DNA from: G963556115 sp963675945
Lineage (GTDB): Bacteria; Planctomycetota; SZUA-567
NCBI GenBank assembly: GCA_963675945.1
Contig: OY780932.1
Coordinates: forward strand, 1,054,001 to 1,118,000
Direction: 5' to 3'
Length of the DNA stretch: 64,000 bases
The notes beneath the pieces were generated by a model. It made no database searches. It was not told where the DNA came from and saw only the letters and a list, made by a program, of their open reading frames with translations. Position 1 is the first letter of the stretch. The number at the start of each line of letters is the position of its first letter. Made by a program: the position numbers and the translations under genes. Below, piece by piece: positions 1 to 9,157 of the stretch.

Positions 1-393
1 GCGACATTCTGTATATCTATAGGCTGCTGCACTATCGCCATCGATAGAACCAAAATTACCATGACCATCAATTAAACGATATCTAACGGAAAAATCTTGA
101 GCAATACGTACCATTGCATCATATACAGCGGCATCTCCATGTGGATGATAATTACCTAAAACTTGACCCACAACTTTGGCACATTTTACATGTTTATGCC
201 TATATGATAAATGTAAATCATTCATCGCCGTCAATATTCTTCTATGTACAGGTTTCATACCATCACGCACATCAGGTAAAGCACGGGAAACAATTACACT
301 CATTGAGTATGTCAAATAACTATTTTTTAATTCATCTTCAATTGATAAATTTTTAATACCACTAGTTATTTTATCATTTATTTCATCACTCAT
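1..393 (-). CDS. gyrA: DNA gyrase subunit A, N-terminal fragment
   Basis: Type II topoisomerase subunit that breaks and rejoins DNA; it pairs with GyrB encoded just downstream in the same direction. Only the first 131 codons are in the window and the gene runs off the left edge. The translation carries the winged-helix quinolone region (NYHPHGDAAVYD, about residues 81-92) and ends just after the catalytic tyrosine (Tyr127, in RYTEC). The ATG at 391-393 is chosen as start because the product then begins in the usual GyrA manner; an in-frame GTG four codons upstream is possible. The residue equivalent to E. coli Ser83 is Ala88, while the Asp87 equivalent (Asp92) is kept. Identification is secure from the conserved core. 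Confidence 0.95.
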   Translation of the reverse strand, partial: MSDEINDKITSGIKNLSIEDELKNSYLTYSMSVIVSRALPDVRDGMKPVHRRILTAMNDLHLSYRHKHVKCAKVVGQVLGNYHPHGDAAVYDAMVRIAQDFSVRYRLIDGHGNFGSIDGDSAAAYRYTECR

Positions 394-443
394 ATTATCT
401 TTCACTTATTTATTATAGTATAATTCTATTTTTATCAGAGCTA

Positions 444-2885
444 TTAAATATCGAGTTGAGCATCAAGGGCATATTTTTCGATAAATTTCCGCCGTGGTTC
501 AACAACTTCTCCCATTAATAAAGTAAATAATTGACTTGCTTTTATTGCATCGTCAATTGTTACTTTCATTAACATACGTTTTTCTGGATCCATCGTTGTT
601 TCCCAAAGTTGTTCAGGATCCATTTCACCCAATCCTTTATAGCGTTGTATCTCTAAACCTTTTTCTCCAAGCAATTTTATTCCTTCCAGTATATCATGCA
701 AGGTTAAGTAAGGTTCTTCCATTTCATTATTAATTAATACAAATTTACCTTTTTCTGTAATATCATCTGGAAGAAGGAAATGATTTGCATTAAAATTAAA
801 TTTATCTAACTTATTTAGCGTTTTTTCAAAATCATCAACAAATAAGAATTCTGTTTGTAATAATGTTTTTTCTGTTATATCTCCTGAAGTTATCGTTACG
901 TCTTCTTCAAGGATATTTTCAATTAAACCATTCTCTTCACCTTGATGTATATAATTATTCAATTCATTATCAGAAACAAAGTACTTTTCTTCATTATTAA
1001 GTAATACTTTATACTTAGGAAATCTACCATATTTTTCTCTAAGATTCAAAGCATCATGTAAATTCATCCCTCTTCTATTGAGTACTCTAATTAAATCATC
1101 TACTTTTTTAATTACCTTTAAAAGCTCTCTTAATTCTTCATTCTCTATTTTAAAGGTTTTTTCTCCTCTAAATTCAAGGCTAGTTCCTTCAATACCAATT
1201 TTACTTAACGTATTGTTCATTTCTTCATCAGATAAAACATATTGTACATTTTTCCCTTTTTTTACTTGGTAAAGAGGAGGACACGCAACATATAAATATC
1301 CTTCTTCTATTAATTGTGGCATATGCCTAAAGAAAAATGTTAATAATAATGTTCTAATATGACTTCCATCCACATCTGCATCACACATTATAATACACTT
1401 ATTATAACGTAATTTTTCTATATCAAATTCTTCTATTCCAATACCTGTTCCCAAAGCAGTGATAATCGCCGACACCTCCGCATGCCCAAGCATCTTATCA
1501 ATTCTAGCTTTTTCCACATTTAAGATTTTACCTTTTAAGGGTAATATTGCTTGTATCCTGCTATCACGCCCCATCTTAGCAGATCCACCAGCAGAATCTC
1601 CTTCCACTAGATATATCTCTGTAGAACTTCTATCTTTAGAAATACAATCCGCTAATTTTCCTGGTAAACCTCCTCCAGACAATGCGTTCTTTCTTCTTGC
1701 TTGATCTCTTGCTTTTCGAGCTGCTGTTCTTGCAATTGCTGCATCTACAGCACGTTTAATTATTTTTTTAGCTATTGTCGGATTTTCTTCAAAATAAGTT
1801 CCTAATTCTTCATTCATTACTTTTTGAACAAAACCCTCTACTTCACGATTACCTAATTTATCCTTAGTTTGACCTTCAAATTGCGGATCTGGTACTCTTA
1901 CTGATACTATTGCCGCTAAACCTTCTCTACTATCTTCACCACTTATTACAGGATCTTTATCTTTTATAACTTTATTTTTTTTACCCCAATTATTAATAGT
2001 TCGAGTAAGTGCACTTCTAAATCCAGATAAATGCGTTCCTCCTCCTGGATTAGTAATATTATTGGTATAACCAATACATGTTTCTGAATAACCATCATTA
2101 TATTGAAAAGCTATTTCTATTTCGAAATTACTTTCATCATTACTTTGTCCTTCAATATACACTACATCTTTATGAATAACTGTTTTATTTTCATTTAAAA
2201 ATTCAACATAACTTCTAAGCCCACCTTCATATTGATAACTTTCTTTTGCATTATCTATACGCTTATCTTCTATATCAATATGAATACCTTTATTTAAAAA
2301 AGCTAATTCTCTTAATCTTGTTGAAACAATATCAAATTTAAAATTAATCGTTTCTTTAAAAATATCTTCATCTGGAAAAAAAGTTATTTTTGTTCCACGC
2401 ATTTTTGTATTACCACGTTCTTCTACTTCACAAACTGGATTTCCTCTTTCAAATCTTTGATACCAAATCTTTCCATCTCTATACACTTCTACCTCTAACC
2501 ATGCAGATAATGCGTTAACACATGAAACACCTACTCCATGCAATCCACCAGATACTTTATAATTATCATGATCAAATTTTCCTCCTGCATGTAAAACAGT
2601 AAGCACAAGAGTAAGTGAATTCATATTATTCTCTTTATTCCAACCTACAGGAATTCCTCTACCATCATCACATACTGTTATTGATCCATCTACATTAATA
2701 TGTATATTGATACTCTTAGCATATCCTGCCATAGCTTCATCAATAGAGTTATCAACTACTTCCCAAATTAAATGGTGTAAACCTCTTGGACCTGTGTCTC
2801 CTATATACATACCTGGTCTTTTACGAACAGCCTCTAATCCTTTTAATGCTTTTATTGAATCAGAACCATATTCTTTACTTGCCAT
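444..2885 (-). CDS. gyrB: DNA gyrase subunit B
   Basis: ATPase subunit of DNA gyrase, which introduces negative supercoils. At 813 residues it is full length and of the long Gram-negative type. It has a GHKL ATPase domain (GLEAVRKRPGMYIGDT near residue 16, EVVDNSIDEA, DDGRGIPV, GLHGVG), a transducer domain, and a TOPRIM domain with EGDSAGGSA and DADVDGSHI. An insert of roughly 150-170 residues lies within the C-terminal half, before the final QRYKGLGEM...R motif. The start ATG at 2883-2885 is preceded by AAAGGA at good spacing. It lies 50 bp upstream of gyrA and 12 bp downstream of dciA, so dnaA-dnaN-dciA-gyrB-gyrA reads as one leftward replication cluster. Confidence 0.97.
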   Translation of the reverse strand: MASKEYGSDSIKALKGLEAVRKRPGMYIGDTGPRGLHHLIWEVVDNSIDEAMAGYAKSINIHINVDGSITVCDDGRGIPVGWNKENNMNSLTLVLTVLHAGGKFDHDNYKVSGGLHGVGVSCVNALSAWLEVEVYRDGKIWYQRFERGNPVCEVEERGNTKMRGTKITFFPDEDIFKETINFKFDIVSTRLRELAFLNKGIHIDIEDKRIDNAKESYQYEGGLRSYVEFLNENKTVIHKDVVYIEGQSNDESNFEIEIAFQYNDGYSETCIGYTNNITNPGGGTHLSGFRSALTRTINNWGKKNKVIKDKDPVISGEDSREGLAAIVSVRVPDPQFEGQTKDKLGNREVEGFVQKVMNEELGTYFEENPTIAKKIIKRAVDAAIARTAARKARDQARRKNALSGGGLPGKLADCISKDRSSTEIYLVEGDSAGGSAKMGRDSRIQAILPLKGKILNVEKARIDKMLGHAEVSAIITALGTGIGIEEFDIEKLRYNKCIIMCDADVDGSHIRTLLLTFFFRHMPQLIEEGYLYVACPPLYQVKKGKNVQYVLSDEEMNNTLSKIGIEGTSLEFRGEKTFKIENEELRELLKVIKKVDDLIRVLNRRGMNLHDALNLREKYGRFPKYKVLLNNEEKYFVSDNELNNYIHQGEENGLIENILEEDVTITSGDITEKTLLQTEFLFVDDFEKTLNKLDKFNFNANHFLLPDDITEKGKFVLINNEMEEPYLTLHDILEGIKLLGEKGLEIQRYKGLGEMDPEQLWETTMDPEKRMLMKVTIDDAIKASQLFTLLMGEVVEPRRKFIEKYALDAQLDI

Positions 2886-2897
2886 TGGTTTTTTCCT

Positions 2898-3293
2898 TTA
2901 ATTACTTATAAACTTAATTCCACGTAATGTTTTTTTATCTGTTATTATTTCTTTCAAAGAAGAAATCAAGGTTTCTTTATAAAAGACATCTAATTCTGTT
3001 CTTAATACTGGATTTTTAACTTGTATTTCTAAAAAACCATTATGCCATCTTTTAACTCTTGTGTTATTATATATTTCTTCTCCTACTATTTTACGCCATA
3101 TTATATTCCAATCATTCTGGCTATTTTTTTTATGTTTAGTTAATTCTTTTTTTATTAATCTTAAAACAAATTTTATCTGTTTACTATTATTTATCTTTCG
3201 TTTTATATTATCTTCTTCTATTTTATTACTAATAGATTTCTGCCAATTTTGTAATGCCTTCAATAATTCTTTATCACTATATTGTTTATTCAT
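2898..3293 (-). CDS. dciA: DciA-like DUF721 protein (probable replicative helicase loader)
   Basis: A 131-residue protein of the DUF721/DciA family. The family supports loading of the DnaB helicase in bacteria that lack DnaC or DnaI. The C-terminal half shows the family pattern W..IVGEEI..NT....W..G.L.I.V.NPVLRTEL (about residues 65-105). The N-terminal half is lysine- and asparagine-rich and probably helical. Only one base separates its start from the dnaN stop, and gyrB follows 12 bp later, which fits cotranscription. The location between dnaN and gyrB is common for this family. The function is inferred from family and position; helicase loading is not shown by the sequence itself. Confidence 0.85.
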   Translation of the reverse strand: MNKQYSDKELLKALQNWQKSISNKIEEDNIKRKINNSKQIKFVLRLIKKELTKHKKNSQNDWNIIWRKIVGEEIYNNTRVKRWHNGFLEIQVKNPVLRTELDVFYKETLISSLKEIITDKKTLRGIKFISN

Positions 3294-3294
3294 A

Positions 3295-4389
3295 TTATTT
3301 TGTTGTTATAGGCATTACAATGTGTAAATAATCTCCTTCTTCTATCCTAACAGGAGTATCATTATCTTTAAAAAAAAGTTTTAACTCGGAATTGTTAAAT
3401 GATTTAAGTGCATCTATCATATAGTTATAATTAAAATTAGTTTTTATTTCACCACCAATAATATTAACATTATATTCCTGATTACCAGAACCAATATTAC
3501 CAGCTGTTGCAGATATAGATAATTTATTATTAGCTCCATCAAATTTTACGGAGTGTGATTCTTCATTACTCATTTTTCCTACCAATTTTAAACCATTGAT
3601 TATTTCTTCACGATTAAGCTCCAATTCGATTTTTGAATCTATTGGTATTACATTATTGTAATTTGGAAACTGTCCTTCTACTAAACGAGTAACAATAATA
3701 GCATTCGAAGTTTTAGCTATTAATTCATTATTAAATATTTGTATTTTAACAATTTCCTCTCCAGAAGCTATTTTAGCTAATTCTTTCATTCCTTTAGTAA
3801 TAATTATATGTTTACCATTATCAATATTAATGTTATTTATTTTTTTATTTATTTTTGATAAACGATGAGTATCACTAGCTACAAAATCAATACTTTCGCC
3901 TAATATATTCATACATATTCCATTAAGCGCATATCTAGTATCACCTTTCGCTGTAGCAAATTCCGTTTTTATTATTGCATCAGTAAGTGCATCTCCAGGA
4001 ATTTCAAATAAATTATCTTCTGTTAATTTAGAAATACTAGGAAAATCATCATCTATAGCTATCGAAAATTTAAATTCTCCTTTTAATGTAGTCATTATAG
4101 CCATGTCTTCATTTATATCAAAAAATAAATTATCTGATTTATCTTCTGAAATAATCCCTTGAAGAATATGAGCAGAAACTAAAATTGTCTGAGGATCTAT
4201 AATTTCATCTACTTCAATATTAATGGCAATACCAATTTCTAAATCAATACCTGTTAATGTAATTATATTATTATCTTTACCCTTAATTTGAACATTTTGA
4301 AGAATTGGTTTTGTTGTTCTAGTAGGAATAATATTATTGACCATATTTAAAGCATTTGCAAGTTTTGATCGTGAACAATTAAATTTCAT
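3295..4389 (-). CDS. dnaN: DNA polymerase III sliding clamp (beta subunit)
   Basis: Processivity clamp of the replicative polymerase. The 364-residue length fits the three-domain fold of the family (about 365-380). Recognisable stretches are the N-terminal LANALNMVNNIIPTRTTKPIL, the middle LNGICMNI and ASDTHRLSK, and a C-terminal YMIDALKSF block ending in a hydrophobic HIVMPI segment. The codon usage is extremely AT-rich with long runs of Asn, Ile and Lys codons, like dnaA beside it. It sits downstream of dnaA and one base upstream of dciA, all leftward. Start ATG at 4387-4389 with weak upstream AG-rich sequence. Confidence 0.96.
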   Translation of the reverse strand: MKFNCSRSKLANALNMVNNIIPTRTTKPILQNVQIKGKDNNIITLTGIDLEIGIAINIEVDEIIDPQTILVSAHILQGIISEDKSDNLFFDINEDMAIMTTLKGEFKFSIAIDDDFPSISKLTEDNLFEIPGDALTDAIIKTEFATAKGDTRYALNGICMNILGESIDFVASDTHRLSKINKKINNINIDNGKHIIITKGMKELAKIASGEEIVKIQIFNNELIAKTSNAIIVTRLVEGQFPNYNNVIPIDSKIELELNREEIINGLKLVGKMSNEESHSVKFDGANNKLSISATAGNIGSGNQEYNVNIIGGEIKTNFNYNYMIDALKSFNNSELKLFFKDNDTPVRIEEGDYLHIVMPITTK

Positions 4390-4563
4390 TATTTATTTCC
4401 TAATTAATTATATAGTTATTATAATAAAACAAAAATATGTAGTATTTCTGTTTTATAAAGGTAAATATACTATTAATAACAGTATTTTTGAATAATTGTA
4501 TTGTAGCATTACTTATAATTAAATTCAACACTTCTTGTAAACTTCACTTATATTTTATTAAAA
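4390..4563. other. dnaA-dnaN intergenic spacer
   Basis: A 174-bp, very AT-rich spacer. No DnaA-box cluster (TTATCCACA type) was recognised by eye on either strand. It probably holds the dnaN leader or promoter, but no convincing -35/-10 pair stands out. Confidence 0.4.
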
Positions 4564-5883
4564 TTATGTATTATTTTGGATGATTTTGTTATTTAAAGTA
4601 TTAATAATAGTATTAATTATTTGTTTTGTTTTTAGATCATTATTAAACAAATGTTGTATTTTGTCATTAGAGTGTTTTACAGTGCTATGATCTCTATTAC
4701 CGTAAATTTGACCAATTTCTTGTAAAGACATGTTTGTTAATTTTTTAGTTATATACATTCCAACTTGTCTTGGAAAAGCCACACGTCTTTGTCTATTATT
4801 TGATTTGATTTCATTATGATTAATATTGAAATACTGACAAACATTAAAGATAATATCTTCTCCAGTAACTGTTTGAAAGTCTTTTATATTGTTATTGTCT
4901 TTATCATTGATAATATCTTTGATCATATCAATATTAATGGTTTTATTAAGTAATATTGAGTGTGTATATGCTGTATTAATTAATCCTTCTAATTCTCTAA
5001 TACTGTTATTGTAATTTTTTGAAATATACTTGATAACCTCTGAATTGAGTGATATTTTATTCTTAACGCAGTGGTTTTCTATTATATTTTCTTTTGTTAT
5101 ATTGTCAGGTTTATGAATAATAATATTAACTCCCCACTGTAGTCTACTTTTTAATGATTCCGGAAATTTAGCAAGATTATTTATAAGTATATTCGATGTT
5201 AATATAATTTGAGGATTTTGTTTGCAATTATATATAATATCAAATATAGAATTAAATATATTGATGGCGTGAGGGTTATTTTCAAGTAATTGAATATCAT
5301 CAAAAATAAATAAAGAACAAGAAGTATGGTATTTTTTCCAAATTGTCAAAGAGTGATTGTTATTGGCTTGTTCAATACAATCAATAAAAGTAGTACCATT
5401 ATACCATATTATGTTTTGTTTAGGATATTTTTGAGTATATTCTAAAGCAATACCATTTAATAAATGGCTTTTACCTAATCCTGCTTGAGCATATATAAAA
5501 AATGGAGAATATTTTGATTGAGATTTATTTGAACATATTTCTTTTGCTACAGCCATAGCTAATCTATTTTCTGAATTTACAATAAAATTCCGCAAAGTCT
5601 TATTTTCATCTATAGTAGGAGAAGAAATATAATTTGCTTGATAAGTTATAATTAGATTTTTTATTTGTATATGATTTGTTATGATATTATTGATATGAGC
5701 GATTATTTTATTGTCTATTAAACAATGAATATTAATTAAATTTGTAAAAATAATTATCTCATTATTATATATGTTTATAATATTAAAGTTTTTAAATAAT
5801 ATAGAGTATGAATTTAATCCAATTGTTTGTTCTATTTTTTTATAGATATCTTTCCAAATTAAATCATAATCGTTTAAATTCAT
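4564..5883 (-). CDS. dnaA: Chromosomal replication initiator DnaA
   Basis: AAA+ initiator that binds DnaA boxes and opens oriC. It has an N-terminal domain I (WKDIYKKIEQ), a Walker A motif with GLGKSHL (the usual Thr is replaced by Ser), a Walker B LFIFDDIQLL, sensor region LKSRLQWG, and a C-terminal box-binding helix pair with RQVGMYITKKLT and HSTVKHS. I prefer the ATG at 5881-5883 (439 residues, MNLNDYDL...). The alternative TTG six codons upstream has no ribosome-binding site, whereas a GGA lies upstream of the ATG. It heads the leftward replication gene cluster, and the opposite-strand psd starts about 150 bp away, so the spacer between them is an origin candidate. Confidence 0.96.
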   Translation of the reverse strand: MNLNDYDLIWKDIYKKIEQTIGLNSYSILFKNFNIINIYNNEIIIFTNLINIHCLIDNKIIAHINNIITNHIQIKNLIITYQANYISSPTIDENKTLRNFIVNSENRLAMAVAKEICSNKSQSKYSPFFIYAQAGLGKSHLLNGIALEYTQKYPKQNIIWYNGTTFIDCIEQANNNHSLTIWKKYHTSCSLFIFDDIQLLENNPHAINIFNSIFDIIYNCKQNPQIILTSNILINNLAKFPESLKSRLQWGVNIIIHKPDNITKENIIENHCVKNKISLNSEVIKYISKNYNNSIRELEGLINTAYTHSILLNKTINIDMIKDIINDKDNNNIKDFQTVTGEDIIFNVCQYFNINHNEIKSNNRQRRVAFPRQVGMYITKKLTNMSLQEIGQIYGNRDHSTVKHSNDKIQHLFNNDLKTKQIINTIINTLNNKIIQNNT

Positions 5884-6015
5884 AAGTGTCAGTCCAAACA
5901 AGAAATATAAGAAACATCAACTATAATCGTATAGAAAATAATATTAATTGCAACCAAATTATTAAAAGAGTAAAATAATAGTTCTGAATTAAAAACACAG
6001 TTTAGTATTTGATAG
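5884..6015. other. dnaA-psd divergent spacer, candidate origin region
   Basis: Divergent spacer between dnaA (left) and psd (right). Gene orientation flips here, as expected at a bidirectional origin. The sequence is AT-rich, but I could not see a set of DnaA boxes, so calling it oriC is an inference from gene order only. The parS-like site begins at its right end. Confidence 0.4.
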
Positions 6016-6031
6016 TGTTTCATGTGAAACA
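6016..6031 (+). promoter_or_regulatory. parS-like ParB-binding site 1
   Basis: TGTTTCATGTGAAACA, one base away from the near-universal parS palindrome TGTTTCACGTGAAACA. It lies just upstream of psd and about 130 bp from dnaA. An identical 16-mer lies on the other side of psd. The position beside the putative origin supports a role in ParB/SMC chromosome segregation. Confidence 0.75.
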
Positions 6032-6053
6032 TTAGAATATGAAGAGGAAATAT

Positions 6054-6719
6054 ATGACTACAAACTATGGTAAAAGAGAAATTGTTAAATATATGATAAT
6101 GTGTTTATTAACAATAGTTTTTTGTTTATTAATGAATTATGTATTATGGGATGGTTTTGTGTGGTTAGTTGTTGTTCCGATTATAGAATTTATTTTTGTT
6201 ATGTATTTTTTCAGAGATCCAGAAAGAAAAATAGTATATGATAATAATAAAATGTTTGCGCCTGCTGATGGGGTAGTAACACATATAGAAGAAGTTGAGG
6301 ATCCAGGTTTTATTGGAGAAAAAGCTTTAAGAATTAGTATTTTTTTAAGTATTTTAGATGTTCATATTAATAGAATAGCTTATCCCGGTATAGTAAAGTA
6401 TATAAAATATAAAAAAGGAGAATTTCGAAATGCTATGAGTAGTGATTCATTATTTTTAAATGAATATAATGATATTGGAATAGAAACAGCTAATTCTAAA
6501 ATGAAAAAATATTTACAACGACAAATAGTAGGTTTAATTGCACGAAGAATAGTATGTGATGTAAATAAAAATGATAATCTACAACAAGGTCAACGTTATG
6601 GAATGATGAAATTTGGTTCAAGAACAGATTTGTATATTCCTATTAGTTCATGTTTAAATATTAAGACGAATATTGGACAAAAAGTATTGGCGGGAGTTAC
6701 TATATTAGTGGAAATATAA
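6054..6719 (+). CDS. psd: Phosphatidylserine decarboxylase, short (archaeal/rhizobial-like) form
   Basis: Converts phosphatidylserine to phosphatidylethanolamine; it is a pyruvoyl enzyme made by self-cleavage. The product of pssA, the next gene, is its substrate. It shows an N-terminal hydrophobic stretch with two membrane segments (about residues 12-50), FRDPER, APADGVVTHIEE, SIFLSILDVHINR and the C-terminal KFGSRTDLYIP. The Gly-Ser in that last motif is the expected cleavage and pyruvoyl site. I prefer ATG 6054 because AGAGGA sits five bases upstream; an in-frame ATG at 6039 has no such site and begins 7 bp after a parS-like site. Identical parS-like sites flank the gene on both sides. Confidence 0.9.
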   Translation: MTTNYGKREIVKYMIMCLLTIVFCLLMNYVLWDGFVWLVVVPIIEFIFVMYFFRDPERKIVYDNNKMFAPADGVVTHIEEVEDPGFIGEKALRISIFLSILDVHINRIAYPGIVKYIKYKKGEFRNAMSSDSLFLNEYNDIGIETANSKMKKYLQRQIVGLIARRIVCDVNKNDNLQQGQRYGMMKFGSRTDLYIPISSCLNIKTNIGQKVLAGVTILVEI

Positions 6720-6725
6720 TCTTTA

Positions 6726-6741
6726 TGTTTCATGTGAAACA
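6726..6741 (+). promoter_or_regulatory. parS-like ParB-binding site 2
   Basis: TGTTTCATGTGAAACA, identical to the site at 6016-6031 and one base from the parS consensus. It lies 6 bp after the psd stop codon. Two identical 16-mers 710 bp apart next to dnaA are hard to explain by chance. Confidence 0.75.
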
Positions 6742-6927
6742 AAGACAGTATAAATATTAAAGTATTGGCAAATTAATATTAAATTTGTGTAAAAAAACAT
6801 AAAAATTTTAATAACAAAAATTATTATATCTATAAATCAATTTTGTGAATTTTTAGTCAAAAATTTATTATAGAAATTAAGAAAATGAAAATTCTATAAT
6901 TCTTAATTTTTAATATGGATAATAACT

Positions 6928-7836
6928 ATGCGTACAATATCAATATTACCAAGTATTCTTACTATTTGTAATTTTTCTTGTGGTGTTCTAAGTATTATTT
7001 TATGTATGGAATCATTATTTTTAAAATATAATAAAACAGGAGATATTTCAGATTTATATTATAAATATGCATGTATGTTAATTTTCGGCGGTATGATTTT
7101 TGATATGCTTGATGGGCGTGTTGCGCGAATGACACATAGTGAAAGTAAATTTGGTGCGGAGCTGGATAGTTTAGCGGATGTTTGTACTTTTGGAATAGCA
7201 CCAGCTATTGTTCTTTCTACTCTATGGATAAGCACAGTAAGAATGGAAAATAAATGGTGGAGCTTGGCGCTTTTAGCGGGGGTGATATATGCCATTTGCG
7301 GGGTGTTGAGATTGGCTATATATAATCTTAATGCTTCAACAACAGCGAAAAATTTCTTTTCGGGTTTACCGAGTCCAGCAGCGGCAGGATCTATAGTTAG
7401 TACTATTTTATTTAGTAAATCATATTGCCTTGGAATTTGGTCGGATTTATATAGTAATTATTTGGCTAATACATTTTTAAATTTCTATGGAAAAGACAAG
7501 GTAGCTATATATTTAATAAGTATTTATACCATTATAATTGGTTTGTTGATGGTTTCGCCTTTTAGATTTATTCATGCTCCTAATATCTTACTTGGCAAAA
7601 CAAATAAATACTGGTTATTGTTGATTATGATATTGGTGATTATAATTTTTTCTGAATATCCAATAATAGTATTATTTGTTGGGTTTAATAGTTTTATGAT
7701 TTATTGTATTATAGTAAATATTCGCAATAAGCTAAAAAACAAAGATAGTGATATAGAAAAAGATATGGTAGATATTTTTAGTTTAGATGGAACAATAGAA
7801 TCTGAGCATAAAAATGAAACAGATGAATTCGAATAA
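6928..7836 (+). CDS. pssA: CDP-diacylglycerol--serine O-phosphatidyltransferase
   Basis: Integral membrane enzyme that makes phosphatidylserine from CDP-diacylglycerol and serine, the step before Psd. The CDP-alcohol phosphatidyltransferase signature is complete: DMLDGRVAR followed by G..LDSLAD (about residues 52-82). The protein begins with SILPSILTICNFSCGVLSI, typical of PssA, and has about seven or eight hydrophobic segments. A charged cytoplasmic tail follows (from about residue 270). A GGA-containing stretch precedes ATG 6928. It lies 208 bp after psd with a parS-like site between them, so the two may be transcribed separately. Confidence 0.93.
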   Translation: MRTISILPSILTICNFSCGVLSIILCMESLFLKYNKTGDISDLYYKYACMLIFGGMIFDMLDGRVARMTHSESKFGAELDSLADVCTFGIAPAIVLSTLWISTVRMENKWWSLALLAGVIYAICGVLRLAIYNLNASTTAKNFFSGLPSPAAAGSIVSTILFSKSYCLGIWSDLYSNYLANTFLNFYGKDKVAIYLISIYTIIIGLLMVSPFRFIHAPNILLGKTNKYWLLLIMILVIIIFSEYPIIVLFVGFNSFMIYCIIVNIRNKLKNKDSDIEKDMVDIFSLDGTIESEHKNETDEFE

Positions 7837-7866
7837 TCTATAAGATTATATATAAGAGATAAAAAA

Positions 7867-8274
7867 ATGAGTTATATAAATTGGTTTGTGGATGGCTTAA
7901 GATTTAGTTGTCAAGGTTGTGGGAAGTGTTGTACAGGTCCTGGGGGTTATGTTTGGATAAGTAAGGAAGAAGCGCTAATATTTGCTCAAAGAATGAATAT
8001 ATCATTAGAACAGTTTTTTAAAAAATTTGTACGTAGTGTTCATGGAAAACTGTCATTAATCGATAATTATCGTGGGGATTGTATTTTTATGCAGGAAGAT
8101 GGTAAATGTAAATATTATTTTGATAGGCCAACTCAATGTAGAACATTCCCTTGGTGGCCAGAAATTATTACAACAGAAGAAGTTTGGAATAGTAATCCCT
8201 ATAATTGTCCAGGTATAGGAATTGGTAGGTTATATTCAGAAGAAGAAATTTTAAAAGTACTACATGAAGAATAG
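7867..8274 (+). CDS. YkgJ-family cysteine-cluster protein
   Basis: A 135-residue cytosolic protein of the YkgJ/UPF0153 family (predicted zinc- or iron-chelating). The family signature is clear: CQGCGKCCTGPGGYVW (Cys15, 18, 21, 22), then C.F...GKC.YY..RPTQCRTFPWWPE, and a last Cys in YNCPGIG. The biochemical function of the family is not settled; a redox or metal-cluster role is an inference. It starts 30 bp after pssA in the same direction and is probably cotranscribed. It converges on rsmI with only 4 bp between the two stop codons. Confidence 0.85.
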   Translation: MSYINWFVDGLRFSCQGCGKCCTGPGGYVWISKEEALIFAQRMNISLEQFFKKFVRSVHGKLSLIDNYRGDCIFMQEDGKCKYYFDRPTQCRTFPWWPEIITTEEVWNSNPYNCPGIGIGRLYSEEEILKVLHEE

Positions 8275-8278
8275 TAAA

Positions 8279-8980
8279 TTATTCAATATTATGGGCAAAT
8301 TTAACATTGTTACCAGCAATTATGATTACAACTTCACCTTTTATTTTTTTATTAGCAAATTCATCAGCAATATCATATAACCAGCCTTTATGAATAGATT
8401 GAAATTTTTTTGTAAGTTCTATGCAAACAGCTATTAATCTATTACCAAAAACTTCTTTTGCATCATTTAAAAATTTACTAACTCTATAAGGTGATTCATA
8501 AAATACTAAAGTATGCGTAGAATCTACTTCTTTTAAAAAGAAATTTTGACGTTTGCCAGATTTAGGAGGGGTAAATCCTAAAAAAGTAAAGCTTGATGTA
8601 GGCATCCCAGAACTGAGTAAAGCAGTTTCAATAGCGCATGGTCCTGGGATAACTTCTACTTTATAATCCATTTCAAGAACTTGTGATACTAATTTATAAC
8701 CAGGATCACTGATTAATGGACAACCGCAATCTGAACAAAGAGCAACATCATTATCATCTTTGAGTAATTGAATAATTTTATTGCCAGCTTGTAGTTCGTT
8801 GTGTTCGTGATATGAAAAAAAAAGTGAAGGTAAAGGGATATTGTATTTTGAAAAGATCTTACGAGTTATTCTTGTATCTTCACAAGCAAGATATTGAATA
8901 TTACGAAATATACGTAAAGCGCGTAAAGAAATATCTTCAATATTACCAATTGGGGTTGCGATTAAATATAAAATAGCCAT
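8279..8980 (-). CDS. rsmI: 16S rRNA (cytidine1402-2'-O)-methyltransferase
   Basis: SAM-dependent tetrapyrrole-methylase-fold enzyme that methylates the ribose of C1402 in 16S rRNA. Family motifs are LYLIATPIGNIEDISLRA at the N-terminus, CEDTRITRKI, the LCSDCGCPLISDPGY block, VIPGPCA, SGMPTSSFTFLGFTP and ESPYRV. At 233 residues it lacks the C-terminal extension found in many homologues of about 280, so it is the minimal form. Start ATG at 8978-8980. The gene stands alone and converges on the YkgJ-family gene. Confidence 0.94.
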   Translation of the reverse strand: MAILYLIATPIGNIEDISLRALRIFRNIQYLACEDTRITRKIFSKYNIPLPSLFFSYHEHNELQAGNKIIQLLKDDNDVALCSDCGCPLISDPGYKLVSQVLEMDYKVEVIPGPCAIETALLSSGMPTSSFTFLGFTPPKSGKRQNFFLKEVDSTHTLVFYESPYRVSKFLNDAKEVFGNRLIAVCIELTKKFQSIHKGWLYDIADEFANKKIKGEVVIIIAGNNVKFAHNIE

Positions 8981-9157
8981 AGTATTATCTAAAATTTAAT
9001 TATTTGTTAAGAAATGTACAACAAGTATAATTATTTATATAATATCGACAAGAAAAAACTTGAAAATTATCAAATTTTCATTATATTCTTATTACTATAA
9101 TATTATATTGTAAAAATTTGATATATTAAACATTATAGTATATTTTAGGAATAATTC

